64,000 nt of DNA from Rhizobiaceae bacterium (lineage in GTDB: Bacteria > Pseudomonadota > Alphaproteobacteria > Rhizobiales > Rhizobiaceae), in contig JAHBYV010000002.1 in assembly GCA_019635795.1 (NCBI GenBank), positions 62,001 through 126,000 on the forward strand, written 5' to 3'. A model generated the notes under the pieces. It saw only the letters and a program-made list of their open reading frames with translations. It did not search any database and was not told the origin of the DNA. Shown piece after piece: positions 16,283 through 24,943 of this stretch. Every line of letters starts with the position of its first letter. Position 1 is the stretch's first letter. Both the position numbers and the translations under genes were made by a program.

Positions 16283-17107
16283 ATGCAACTTGCTTCCCGC
16301 TTCGCATCCCGTTCGCCGATACTGCGCTCGGAACATCCCTTGTCGGATGACCAAATCCGCGCCGTGGCCCCGTCCATCTTCGCGGACGCCCCACACGAAA
16401 GCCGCTCGCAGCGGTACAGCTACATCCCCACCGCAACCGTGCTGCAAGAACTGCGCGGGGAAGGCTTCGAGCCTTTCATGGTGACGCAGACCCGCGTGCG
16501 CCACGACGACCGCCGCGACTACACCAAGCACATGATCCGGCTGCGCCACGCCAGCCAGATCGACGGCCGCGAGGCCAACGAAATCATCCTGCTGAACTCC
16601 CATGACGGCAGCAGCAGCTATCAGATGCTGGCCGGGATGTTCCGCTTCGTTTGCAGCAATGGCCTTGTCTGCGGCGACACCGTGGCCGACGTGCGCGTGC
16701 CGCACAAGGGCGACGTGGCCGGGCACGTCATCGAAGGCGCTTACGAAGTTCTGCACGGCTTCGACCGGGCGCAGGAATCGCGCGATGCCATGCGCGCGAT
16801 CACGCTCGACGCCGGGGAATCGGAAGTGTTCGCCCGCGCTGCGCTGGCGTTGAAGTACGACGAGGACAAGCCCGCGCCCATCACGGAATCGCAAATCCTG
16901 ATGCCGCGCCGCCATGACGACGACCGCCGCGACCTGTGGAGCGTGTTCAACCGCACGCAGGAGAACTTGACCAAAGGCGGCCTGTCCGCCCGCGCCGCGA
17001 ATGGCCGCCGCCAGACCACCCGGCCCGTGCAGGGCATCGACCAAAGCGTTCGCCTGAACCGCGCCCTGTGGCTGCTGGCCGATGGCCTGCGCCAGTTGAA
17101 AGCCTGA
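16283..17107 (+). CDS. DUF932 phage/plasmid-like protein
   Basis: Protein of 274 residues of the DUF932/TIGR03299 family found on conjugative elements. Visible family features are TVLQELRGEGFEPFMVTQT, RHDDRRDYTKHMIRLR, EIILLNSHDGSSSYQMLAG and FVCSNGLVCG. The start at 16283 follows AGGAGA. Function is unknown; relatives are expressed with partition and replication genes. It precedes the parB-like gene by about 80 bases. Confidence 0.85.
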   Translation: MQLASRFASRSPILRSEHPLSDDQIRAVAPSIFADAPHESRSQRYSYIPTATVLQELRGEGFEPFMVTQTRVRHDDRRDYTKHMIRLRHASQIDGREANEIILLNSHDGSSSYQMLAGMFRFVCSNGLVCGDTVADVRVPHKGDVAGHVIEGAYEVLHGFDRAQESRDAMRAITLDAGESEVFARAALALKYDEDKPAPITESQILMPRRHDDDRRDLWSVFNRTQENLTKGGLSARAANGRRQTTRPVQGIDQSVRLNRALWLLADGLRQLKA

Positions 17108-17185
17108 ATCCCCACGCGGCAGGGGCAGGCAGCAGCCCTTGCCGCTTCTCTCGCTGCTGCATCCCAACCGCAAGGAGTTATCACC

Positions 17186-19246
17186 ATGAACGCCGTACTC
17201 AAAACCGAAGCCGTCGCCATCGAAGCCGCCGCACCGCTGGAAGTGGCCGACCCGACCAAGAACCTGATCTTGGTTCCCCTCTCGCAGTTGCTGCCGCGCC
17301 GCTCCAAGCGCAACGTCCGCACGACCCCGCGCCAGTCCATTCCCGAACTGGCCGCGAGCATTGCCCGCATCGGCCTGCTGCAAAACCTGATCGTCATCCT
17401 CGCCGCCGATGGCGAGCAATACGAAGTCGTCGCAGGCGACCGTCGCCTGACCGCCTTGAAGCTGCTGGCGAAGAAGAAGCGCATCCCCACCGACTACGAA
17501 GTGCCTTGCCTGCTGGTGGCCGATGCTTCCGCCCGTACCGTGAGCCTCGCCGAGAACGTGCAGCGCGAGAACATGCACCCCGCCGACCAGTTCGCGGCCT
17601 TCGCCGCGCTGGTCAAGGAAGGTCGCCCCATCGAGGACATTGCCGCCGACTTCGGCGTGACCCCGCTGGTGGTGCAGCGCCGCTTGAAGCTGGCGAACGT
17701 CTCGCCGCGGCTCATGGCCGACTATCGCGCCGGTGGCGTGACGCTGGAACAGTTGATGGCCTTGACCATCACCGACGACCACGCCGCGCAGGAAGCCGCG
17801 TTCTATGGTGCGCCGGAATGGCAGCGAAGCCCGTCCAAGCTGCGCGAGCGCCTGACCGAGCGCGAAATCGACGCCGCGCACGCGCTGGTGCGCTTCGTCG
17901 GGCTGGACGCCTACCGGCAGGCAGGCGGCGGCATCCGCCGCGACCTGTTCGAGGAAGGCGATGCCGGAACCTACCTCACCGATACCGCAGTGCTGGAAAC
18001 GCTGGTGCGCGACAAGCTGGCAACGCTGGCCGAGGACGTGCGCGCCGAGGGCTGGGCATGGGTGGAGGCCGTGCCGCATCTGGCCTACGAGGAACGGCAG
18101 GCGTTCCAGAATACCCCGCGCCACCGCCGCGAGCCGACCACCCGCGAGGCCCGCCGCATCGCCTCGCTGGAAACCCGCCTGGAAAAGATCGACGCCGAAC
18201 TGGAAGAGGCCTACCAAGGTGAAAGCAGCGAGGACGAGGCCAAGGCCGAGAAGCTGGAACAGCGGCGCGATCAGGTGGTCGGGGAACTGCAAGACGCGGA
18301 GGATGCCTTGCAAGGCTATGCCCCCGAAGTGCGCGAGGTGGCCGGTGCCATCGTCACCATCGACCGCAACGGCGAGGCCGTCATTCATCGCGGCCTGCTG
18401 CGCGAAGCCGAGGCCAAGGCGCTGCGCACGCTGGAAAAGCTGCGGCGCGGTTTCGGCAGCACCGAAGGCGAAGCCGACAACAACGAAGGCGAGGACGCCG
18501 ACGATGCGCCCAAGGCCGCGAGCCTGTCCGACCGGCTGGCGCAGCGGTTGAGCGCCCACCGCACGGCGGCGCTGCAAATCGAAGTCGCCCGGCATCCGCA
18601 TGTCGCGCTGGCCGCGCTGGTGCATGGCATGGTGCAGACCGTCTTGCAGCCCGGCGCCTACGGCGATGGCCTGCCGCTCGGCGTGCGCCTCACGGTGCAA
18701 GACCGGCTGGAAGGCATGGCCCCGGACTGGCCGGAATCGTCCGCCGCCGTGGCGCTGCGCGAACTGCAACAGGTAGCCGGTGAAGCCTTGCCGAAGGGCG
18801 GCACCGAACTGTTCGCCGCGCTGGTGGCGAAGCCGCAAGACGAACTGGTGCGGCTGCTGGCCGTGTGCGTGGCTTCCACGGTGGACGTGGTGACGCCTCG
18901 CGCCACGGCGCACCGGCCCGGCGAGGAACTGGCGCAAGCCGTGGGCCTCGACATGGCCGCATGGTGGAAGCCGACCGCAGAAGGCTACTTCAAGCACGTT
19001 TCCAAGGCCGTGATTCTGGATGCCGTGGGCGCGTTTGCACCGGAATCCGTCACCCGGCTGGCGAAACTCAAGAAGGCCGACATTGCCAGCGAAGCCGAGC
19101 GGCTGGCCGATGGTACGGGCTGGATGCCCGCCATCTTCAAGGCCGAAGCGCCGCAAGCCTCGCAGGCAGAACCGCAGGAGCAGGACGACGCACCGGAGGG
19201 TGCCGAGGCAATGGCGGATGAAGCCACTGTGGCGCTGGCCGCTTGA
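17186..19246 (+). CDS. parB: Long ParB/RepB/Spo0J-type partition protein
   Basis: Protein of 686 residues. The N-terminal ParB domain has SKRNVRTTPRQSIPELAASI, YEVVAGDRRLTALKLL (the GxRR box) and ENVQRENMHPADQFAAF, followed by a helix-turn-helix (IEDIAADFGVTPLVVQRRLKLA). A Glu/Lys-rich coiled coil (about 330-390) and a long unassigned C-terminus follow; the protein is more than twice the length of a chromosomal ParB. It probably works with the ParA at 26091, or as a nucleoid-binding regulator of the ICE. Confidence 0.88.
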   Translation: MNAVLKTEAVAIEAAAPLEVADPTKNLILVPLSQLLPRRSKRNVRTTPRQSIPELAASIARIGLLQNLIVILAADGEQYEVVAGDRRLTALKLLAKKKRIPTDYEVPCLLVADASARTVSLAENVQRENMHPADQFAAFAALVKEGRPIEDIAADFGVTPLVVQRRLKLANVSPRLMADYRAGGVTLEQLMALTITDDHAAQEAAFYGAPEWQRSPSKLRERLTEREIDAAHALVRFVGLDAYRQAGGGIRRDLFEEGDAGTYLTDTAVLETLVRDKLATLAEDVRAEGWAWVEAVPHLAYEERQAFQNTPRHRREPTTREARRIASLETRLEKIDAELEEAYQGESSEDEAKAEKLEQRRDQVVGELQDAEDALQGYAPEVREVAGAIVTIDRNGEAVIHRGLLREAEAKALRTLEKLRRGFGSTEGEADNNEGEDADDAPKAASLSDRLAQRLSAHRTAALQIEVARHPHVALAALVHGMVQTVLQPGAYGDGLPLGVRLTVQDRLEGMAPDWPESSAAVALRELQQVAGEALPKGGTELFAALVAKPQDELVRLLAVCVASTVDVVTPRATAHRPGEELAQAVGLDMAAWWKPTAEGYFKHVSKAVILDAVGAFAPESVTRLAKLKKADIASEAERLADGTGWMPAIFKAEAPQASQAEPQEQDDAPEGAEAMADEATVALAA

Positions 19247-19374
19247 CCCGCGCCGACAGCAAGCGCCTCGGCCTCGATGACCGGGGCGCTTTGCGTTGTG
19301 TGGCGGCTCATCGAAACGAAGAAATAACCCGACCAGCACCGCACCCAAGCCGTTCCGCCCTGGGTGCGGTGGAC

Positions 19375-19408
19375 GAAAAAATCCGGGCGCGGCAGTGGCC
19401 GCGCCCGG
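19375..19408 (-). terminator. Strong hairpin with T-run on the minus strand
   Basis: Perfect 11 bp stem CCGGGCGCGGC/GCCGCGCCCGG with loop AGTG. On the minus strand the hairpin is followed by ATTTTTT. No minus-strand gene lies immediately upstream, so it may block antisense transcription into parB. Confidence 0.5.
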
Positions 19409-19531
19409 TGTTCAAAGCGGGCAGCCGAGTCAGAACGCCGCCGCCTTCGCAGTGGCTCAGGCGGCGGCGTTGACGGCATCGCGGCCGCGATGGGCGCAGT
19501 GCCATTGCTGCGCATGGCATCCTTTTGCACC

Positions 19532-19924
19532 ATGACCATCGGCATCACCTTGAAGACCTGGGCCAAGCGTATCAAGCGCGATGGCGTGACGCTGTGGTTT
19601 GCGGGCAAGCATCCTCTGACACCGTGGTATGCCAAGGCCCTGGGGCTGTTCGTGGTGGCCTATGCCTTGAGTCCCATCGACCTGATTCCCGATTTCATCC
19701 CCGTGCTGGGTTATCTGGATGACATGATCCTGCTGCCTGTCCTGATCTGGCTGACCGTGAAGCTGCTGCCGGCCGAGGTGCTGGCGGAATGCCGTATCCA
19801 AGCCGATGAATGGATGCGGGTGGAAGGGGCCAAGCCCCGAAGCCGATTCGGTGCAGTGCTGATTGTGGCTGTGTGGCTGGTGGTGGGTGCGGGGCTGTGG
19901 TTCTGGCTCCAGTCGCATCTGTAG
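19532..19924 (+). CDS. DUF1232 (YkvA-like) membrane protein
   Basis: Protein of about 130 residues with the DUF1232 signature (YAKALGLFVVAYALSPIDLIPDFIPVLGYLDD) across two close membrane segments and a further C-terminal membrane segment (GAVLIVAVWLVVGAGLWFWL). An in-frame ATG at 19514 is also possible. Function is unknown. It stands alone between parB and a non-coding stretch. Confidence 0.78.
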   Translation: MTIGITLKTWAKRIKRDGVTLWFAGKHPLTPWYAKALGLFVVAYALSPIDLIPDFIPVLGYLDDMILLPVLIWLTVKLLPAEVLAECRIQADEWMRVEGAKPRSRFGAVLIVAVWLVVGAGLWFWLQSHL

Positions 19925-20734
19925 CTTGTCGTTGATTTCGGGATGACCGGCCTAGGCGTGTCGGCGCACAGCGCCGCCGGGCTTTCGGGCTGCGCCCCGT
20001 GCCGACTTCGCTGTCACGGCCATTCGGCTTCAATCCCTCACGCCTTCGCGCCTGCGGCGCTGCGCGCTTCGCTTGCCTCCAGGGGAAAGCCCTGCGGGCT
20101 ATCCCCGCCGCGCGATGCTTGGCGCCCATCGATGCCGCCGAACCGGCTGCGCCGGATCGGCCCGGCCAGCGCCCCGCCGCCCCGCCGCGATAGGCGGGGC
20201 GCCGGCGAACACGCTGGCGCTCGCTGCGGCAGGTTGTGCAGGTGCGTGCCGTCCTCAACGCTGGTGGTTCCTGCCCATCACGTCATGAAGGACGGTTCAC
20301 GGACAACCCGCCCGGCATCGCTATGGAGCTTGCACGCCACGCCTCAAGAGCGGCGCCGCCAGGTGCGGCGGGGGCGTTCTCGCTTGTCGTCGGATGGTTG
20401 ACCTGGCCCGCGTCAGTGGGCAAGCCGGAGAAGCCTTCGGGCGGGGATGCCGAGTCGGCCCCATCTCCTTTCGGAGCGGTTCGGCCCAAGGCGTCCTTGT
20501 CTCGTTGTGAATCCTGGTGGGGGCGCGGCTGCGCCTCGGGCTTATGGCTGCAACCGTCCGGCGAAAACAATTTCCCCGCCGCTACGCGGCTTCCTCGCGC
20601 AGCAAATTCTTTTCGCCTCCCGGCTCTCCACTGCGTTTCGACCGCAAGCGGTGCAGCCAGCCCGTCCCCCGCCGGCCGGATCACAACAAGGACGCGATGG
20701 GCGCGAACCTTGTTCAACCGAAAGGAGAAACATC
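19925..20734. other. Non-coding region with repeats and hairpins
   Basis: 810 bases without a supported gene. Contents: a DR-family relative near 19955-20055, the second 106 bp repeat (20057-20162), and a GC hairpin around CCCCGCCGCGATAGGCGGGG (about 20178-20197) that resembles the one after the DUF736 gene. Confidence 0.55.
20057..20162. repeat. 106 bp dispersed repeat, copy 2
   Basis: Matches 15601-15706 with one substitution. Confidence 0.8.
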
Positions 20735-21049
20735 ATGGCCAACATCGGCACCTTCACTGCAGACAAAGACGGCTTCACCGGCACACTTCGCACCCTGACG
20801 CTCAACGTCAAGGTCAAACTGGTTCCCAACGACAAGGGCGACACCGAGAACGCCCCCGACTTCCGCCTGCAGGCGGCCGGCCACGACATCGGCGCGGCGT
20901 GGAGGAAGACCAGCGAGGCCGGGCGGCCCTACGTGTCCGTATCCCTCGACGATCCTTCGTTCCCGGCGACGGTCTATGCCCGCCTGATCGAGAACGAGGA
21001 CGGCACGCACGACCTGATCTGGTCGCGCAGCAAGCCCAAGGCGGCGTGA
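20735..21049 (+). CDS. DUF736 family protein
   Basis: Protein of 104 residues beginning [20 protein letters not shown] and containing [35 protein letters not shown] and [10 protein letters not shown], the DUF736 pattern found on Tn4371-type ICEs and related plasmids. A GGAGA site precedes the ATG. The function is unknown. Confidence 0.9.
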   Translation: MANIGTFTADKDGFTGTLRTLTLNVKVKLVPNDKGDTENAPDFRLQAAGHDIGAAWRKTSEAGRPYVSVSLDDPSFPATVYARLIENEDGTHDLIWSRSKPKAA

Positions 21050-21055
21050 CCGCCG

Positions 21056-21085
21056 CAGCGCCCCGCCGCGATGGGCGGGGCGCTG
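21056..21085 (+). terminator. Strong hairpin after the DUF736 gene
   Basis: Perfect 12 bp stem CAGCGCCCCGCC/GGCGGGGCGCTG with a 6-base loop, starting 6 bases after the stop codon. No T-run follows, so it may be a 3'-end stabiliser rather than a classical terminator. Confidence 0.5.
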
Positions 21086-21156
21086 CGCTGTTGGTACAGA
21101 ACCTACCCAGCCAGCATCTATGAGAAGCAGGCTCGCTCCGAACCTGCTATTGGAAA

Positions 21157-21993
21157 TTACACGCCGTTTCTAGCGGATTTAATGTCGAGAAGATTGATCT
21201 GGTCAATCTTGTCTTTGTGGATCACGATGGTCAGCTTCGCGGGATACTTGAATCGCATCTCGCTGATCCTGAACGTCCACAGCATTATCTTCAAGAGATC
21301 CTCGTCGGAAATGTTCTTGTGTCCTTTGATCCGCGTGATTCCCGAGCCGAAAATCGTGGTCGATACGCTTTGCTGGGCGTAGACGTTGTTTACCTTGTCC
21401 CAGAAATTGATGAGGAACTCAAGGTACTCCGGCATCGTCAGCAGCGCCTTGTTGTTCTCGTCGAACTTGGAGAACGCGGTCAGGAGGTAGTCTTTGTACA
21501 GGCAAATCGTACCTATCTGATACCTTTTCTTCTTTCCCTGTTTCCTGGCCTCGTTCTCCTCCAGGACTTCGCTGTCATCAAAAGCGTATTCCTCGATGTG
21601 GCTGTCCAGTTCGGAGAGCGGGACGCCGAGATGCTTTTGGATGAAAACGCCGTTGAGGGAAGTCTCGCCAATTATCTTGTTGTCCACCTGCGTGTCGAAA
21701 TACTCATTGAAGGCGATTGCCTTCAATCCAGGCTGCTGGAAAATGTCGCCAGTCTTGATCGCGACATCGCTGCCCTCGACATTGATGTCGATACTGTTCA
21801 GGTTGTTCGACCAGAGCCATATCACCAGGTAGGTGAGTGCCAGTATTGCCAGGAAAGCCAAGCCGGCCTTCAGCTTCCACTCGGCAGGGACGTCAACAAA
21901 AATAACTACGAATGACAGCGTACCGCTGACGACAGCGGTGATCTCAAGGAATTTCTTGATGACCCGCTTGTCAAAAAAGTTGACCTTCGCCAT
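21157..21993 (-). CDS. thsA: Thoeris type II effector: two-TM macro-domain protein
   Basis: Protein of 278 residues. Two membrane segments (about 14-33 and 42-61) are followed by a macro-type domain (VEGSDVAIKTGDIFQQPGLKAIAFNEYFDT, with IIGETSLNGVFI). In type II Thoeris the macro domain binds a nucleotide-derived signal made by the TIR protein, and the membrane part then kills or arrests the infected cell. The TIR gene lies directly upstream in the same operon, which makes the assignment strong. Base composition is less GC-rich than the ICE backbone. Confidence 0.85.
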   Translation of the reverse strand: MAKVNFFDKRVIKKFLEITAVVSGTLSFVVIFVDVPAEWKLKAGLAFLAILALTYLVIWLWSNNLNSIDINVEGSDVAIKTGDIFQQPGLKAIAFNEYFDTQVDNKIIGETSLNGVFIQKHLGVPLSELDSHIEEYAFDDSEVLEENEARKQGKKKRYQIGTICLYKDYLLTAFSKFDENNKALLTMPEYLEFLINFWDKVNNVYAQQSVSTTIFGSGITRIKGHKNISDEDLLKIMLWTFRISEMRFKYPAKLTIVIHKDKIDQINLLDIKSARNGV

Positions 21994-22026
21994 GACGTGG
22001 ATCGTTCGCCCCGATATGTCGATTGA

Positions 22027-22590
22027 TTATGGGTTGTACCTGTAGATGCCTGGGGCCTTCATGCTCCCAACCACGAACTCGCCGTCCTGCAAGGATTTCT
22101 TGATGAGTTCCTTGTTCATTGGGACATGAAGCGTAGGGACTTTGCTCATCGAATCCAGGAACACGGGAAGATGTCCCCACAGGTTCTTGACCGCCTGCTT
22201 CAATGATCCACCGACCAGCAGGCTTTCCTTGGTGGCATATTCGGGGTAGACGACGATGACGGGCAGCCCCTGGTCGTTGATCCCGTAGTCGATTTCTTCT
22301 CGAAGGGCGCGCGAATTCGTCGTGATCGAACTCAAGAGGAGGATGATGTTCTTCGAGTTCCGAAGGCGCTCCCTGAGTCTCGGCTTCAGGGTGTATTCCC
22401 AATCGCTGCCGTCGCGGACGCTGTAAGTTTTGTCGTGCGAATCGACGAAGGGGAACGTCGCATCAGCGCCTTTCCACATCCGCAGGGTGTTGTAGTATTG
22501 AAAATCTTTTGTCGCATTGGCACCCAGCGAGCTGGGATGGAATGGCTCCGTAACGTAGAAGGCGGTGTAGTTTCCATTTCGATATGCCAT
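22027..22590 (-). CDS. thsB: Thoeris TIR-like signal-producing protein ThsB
   Basis: Protein of 187 residues that matches the ThsB family: MAYRNGNYTAFYV, WKGADATFPFVDSHDKTY, a run RLRERLRNSKNIILLLSS, then the catalytic-glutamate helix SRALREEIDYGI (E98/E99) and LPVIVVYPE. It is expected to sense phage and convert NAD+ to an ADP-ribose-based messenger. The ATG at 22590 is preferred to an in-frame start at 22602 because it gives the usual MAYRNG N-terminus. It lies between the XRE gene and the effector gene. Confidence 0.87.
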   Translation of the reverse strand: MAYRNGNYTAFYVTEPFHPSSLGANATKDFQYYNTLRMWKGADATFPFVDSHDKTYSVRDGSDWEYTLKPRLRERLRNSKNIILLLSSITTNSRALREEIDYGINDQGLPVIVVYPEYATKESLLVGGSLKQAVKNLWGHLPVFLDSMSKVPTLHVPMNKELIKKSLQDGEFVVGSMKAPGIYRYNP

Positions 22591-22598
22591 GGCGCTTC

Positions 22599-22889
22599 TC
22601 AATCTCCATCTGAATTCAATACCGCCTCAAGTTCCTGACGAACCTGCGCCAGCAACTCGTCGGCCTTGCGCGTGCTGTCGCCTGCGTAAGCCAGCGTCAG
22701 CAGCGTGAGCGGGTGGATCTCCATCACCTCGCACAGCTCGGCCAGTTTGTTCAGGGTCGGGCTTTTGAGGTCGCGCTCCAGGGTGCTCATATAGGTGCGG
22801 CTCGACACGTCCGAAAACGCTTCTTGGCTCAAGCCACGCGCTTTCCTGACTGTCTTCAAAGCCTTCGCCAATGAGTACCGAGCCGCCAC
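22599..22889 (-). CDS. XRE-family regulator of the Thoeris operon
   Basis: Protein of 96 residues with an N-terminal HTH (LAKALKTVRKARGLSQEAFS, SRTYMSTLERDLKSPTLNKLAELCEVMEI). The start is GTG at 22889. It is the first gene of the operon, 8 bases before thsB. Such a regulator would keep the system silent and may repress itself through the two CTATAG sites just upstream. Confidence 0.82.
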   Translation of the reverse strand: MAARYSLAKALKTVRKARGLSQEAFSDVSSRTYMSTLERDLKSPTLNKLAELCEVMEIHPLTLLTLAYAGDSTRKADELLAQVRQELEAVLNSDGD

Positions 22890-22931
22890 CTATGGTTCCC
22901 CTGAAAAACCAAGATGACAACCCATTGCGCT

Positions 22932-22952
22932 CTATAGGGCTACAATCTATAG
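22932..22952 (-). promoter_or_regulatory. Paired CTATAG sites ahead of the Thoeris operon
   Basis: The palindromic hexamer CTATAG occurs at 22932-22937 and 22947-22952, 15 bp apart, in an AT-rich spot within an otherwise GC-rich element. This suits an operator over the operon promoter; on the minus strand the distal copy resembles a -10 box. Confidence 0.4.
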
Positions 22953-23131
22953 TGTTCACTTGTCGTTGCTCTCTGCTTTCGTGCCTTTACGGAATTCCGT
23001 ATCGGCGGGTTCCAACAAAGCCACAGAACCGCATCCGTGCTTGCGCACGAAGGCGTAAATCCGGTTTCGCGGTTCTGTGCTTCGACGTGGAACCGCATCC
23101 GTGCATCATTGGATTTGTGGGATTGCCGACC

Positions 23132-23482
23132 ATGCCCCAGCCACTCGCCACCGTCCCGGAGCGCGCGCAACTGCTCGCCAACGGCGAGTCCCGTGCCGCC
23201 GGCCGGGCCATCGACCCGGTGCCCGTGGTGCGGCTGTTCACGCCGGACGCGCATGTGACCTGGCTGTTGGCCGCACTCGATCCCGCCGATGGCGACACCG
23301 CCTGGGGACTCATCGACCTGGGAATCGGGATGCCGGCGCAGGGAACCGTCAAGCTGTCCGAGCTGGCCGGCATCGTCGGGCCGCACCAGCAGCCCGTTAT
23401 GCGCGACCTCTACTTCCGTCCCACACGCACGCTGTCGGAGTACACCCGGCTGGCCGAGCGCGACGGAGCGATCCCGGACTGA
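23132..23482 (+). CDS. DUF2958 family protein
   Basis: Protein of 116 residues with family features VPVVRLFTPDAHVTWLLAALDPADGD, AWGLIDLGIGMPAQGTVKLSEL and RDLYFRPTRTLSEYTRLA. DUF2958 proteins are common ICE backbone components with unknown function. The start at 23132 is chosen over in-frame codons further upstream, which run through the divergent promoter of the Thoeris regulator. Confidence 0.88.
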   Translation: MPQPLATVPERAQLLANGESRAAGRAIDPVPVVRLFTPDAHVTWLLAALDPADGDTAWGLIDLGIGMPAQGTVKLSELAGIVGPHQQPVMRDLYFRPTRTLSEYTRLAERDGAIPD

Positions 23483-23790
23483 ATACGACCCGCTGTGACT
23501 TTTTCAGTCTGGTGTCATACCGGGTAAGTCTCAATCGGGATTCTTGCGACGCAGCCCCACCAGTCTGACCCAAATAGACAGGATGCTTGGCGCGAGCTGC
23601 GGCAGGCTGGCTTGTGCAGTATCCCCGGCTGGGGAGCTGCCGCCGCAGCATTGAGACGAATACCGCAACGCATCGGAGCCAATCGGTCTTGATAGCCCCA
23701 TCTGCCTTTTTAACCCATAACGCTCTGACGATGGCGATGTAGCGCGTAGTTCTTCCGTGGCGGCGAGTCCTGTTCGCAGGAGGAGGCGTC
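23483..23790. other. Intergenic region, nothing identified
   Basis: 308 bases between the DUF2958 and DUF2285 genes. An AGGAGGAGG ribosome site lies just before 23791; no other feature was found. Confidence 0.5.
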
Positions 23791-24552
23791 ATGGTCAATC
23801 CTCATCACCTCGCGCATTGGTATCCCACTGCCGCATACCTGTATGTCCTTTGGCTGGATGCGCTCGCGCTCGCTTGGGAATATTTGCGCAGGCATCCCGA
23901 CTACCGGCTCGACTGGCTTCGCCGTCATCGCCGGCCAGACACGGCGCATCGCTGGGGCTTGCGCCTACTGGAAGACCCGGCGCTCGATGCGCGCGACGCG
24001 CATCCGGCCTGGCTGCCCGGCCATGCCGCCGTGGTGCAGCTCTACCCCGATGCCGATCCGCCACAGGATGCGGCGATCTTCGCGTTCTGGCGCATCCCCG
24101 GCCACAAGCAACTGCTGCATGACGGCAAAGGGCTGGCGCTGATCGCGCGCAGCCCAGGTTATTGCCTGCGCTTCGCGCTCGCGCCCGGCCTGGAAGACGG
24201 CATGGCCGTGGCCTATGCCCACCGCGGCGAGGCTGCCGCGCCTACGCGCGGTCATGCGCTCCAAGCGGCACTGGCGGCCGCCAAGCCCAGGCCGACACCT
24301 ACCGCGCTGCTGGAACTGCACAGCTTGCAGGCGCTCGACGCGACCCTGGCGGGCGCGTCTTTGCGTGAAGTCGCGGAAGGACTGTTCGGCGTAGATGCCG
24401 CAGCCGATTGGTACAGCGATGGCGGGCTGCGCTCCAAGGTGCGCCGCCTGGTGCATCGCGGCGATGCGCTGATGCGCGGCGGCTACCGCCGATTAGCACA
24501 GCTTCCGCCGCTTGAGAAGGGTCGTTTTGATGTGGATGCAAAACGGCCCTGA
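23791..24552 (+). CDS. DUF2285-domain transcriptional-regulator-like protein
   Basis: Protein of 253 residues. The N-terminal region (YLYVLWLDALALAWEYLRRHPDYRLDWLRR) is the DUF6499-like helical domain. The C-terminal region (SLREVAEGLFG, DWYSDGGLRSKVRRLVHRGDALMRGGYRRLA) is the DUF2285 DNA-binding-like domain. These proteins are found next to the AlpA-like and repA genes of Tn4371-type ICEs and are thought to regulate transfer. The ribosome site is unusually strong. Confidence 0.85.
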   Translation: MVNPHHLAHWYPTAAYLYVLWLDALALAWEYLRRHPDYRLDWLRRHRRPDTAHRWGLRLLEDPALDARDAHPAWLPGHAAVVQLYPDADPPQDAAIFAFWRIPGHKQLLHDGKGLALIARSPGYCLRFALAPGLEDGMAVAYAHRGEAAAPTRGHALQAALAAAKPRPTPTALLELHSLQALDATLAGASLREVAEGLFGVDAAADWYSDGGLRSKVRRLVHRGDALMRGGYRRLAQLPPLEKGRFDVDAKRP

Positions 24553-24635
24553 TCTAAAACCCCTCGCTTCTTGAGACTGCCTCCATCCGGTCGCGCTGTG
24601 TGGCCGGGCGCTTTCAACCGATGGAGGTTCACACC

Positions 24636-24917
24636 ATGCGTCCCGCTCCCTTGCGGCCTGCCGCCACTGTCTCGACCGCTGCCGCGCAGCCCCAACGCTA
24701 TCTCACCAACGACGAAGCCGCCGAGTACCTGCGCTTGTCGCCGCGCACGCTGGAAAAGCAGCGCGTGATCGGCGGCGGCCCGCGCTTTCGCAAGTTCGGC
24801 CGACGCGTCATGTACGCCGTGGCCGACCTCGATGCCTGGGCTGCCGACCGCAGTTTCGAGACGACTTCCGATCCCGAATACGCCGAGCACCACTCGGCCG
24901 ACAGCCGTGCGCGCTGA
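24636..24917 (+). CDS. AlpA/excisionase-like winged HTH protein
   Basis: Protein of 93 residues. A MerR/AlpA-type helix-turn-helix (YLTNDEAAEYLRLSPRTLEKQRVIGGGPRFRKFGRRVMYAVADLDAWA) makes up most of it. Such proteins act as excisionase or as regulators of integrase and transfer genes. The ATG at 24636 follows GGAGG. It is upstream of repA in the same direction. Confidence 0.85.
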   Translation: MRPAPLRPAATVSTAAAQPQRYLTNDEAAEYLRLSPRTLEKQRVIGGGPRFRKFGRRVMYAVADLDAWAADRSFETTSDPEYAEHHSADSRAR

Positions 24918-24943
24918 TCGGCGGCGCGCGGCAGGCCATCGCC

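Noticed and set aside
16253-19348. Open frame of 1031 codons on the minus strand
   Set aside because: Antisense to DUF932 and parB, both well supported by motifs. Long antisense frames are common in GC-rich DNA, and the translation is a low-complexity mix of Arg, His, Gly and Leu.
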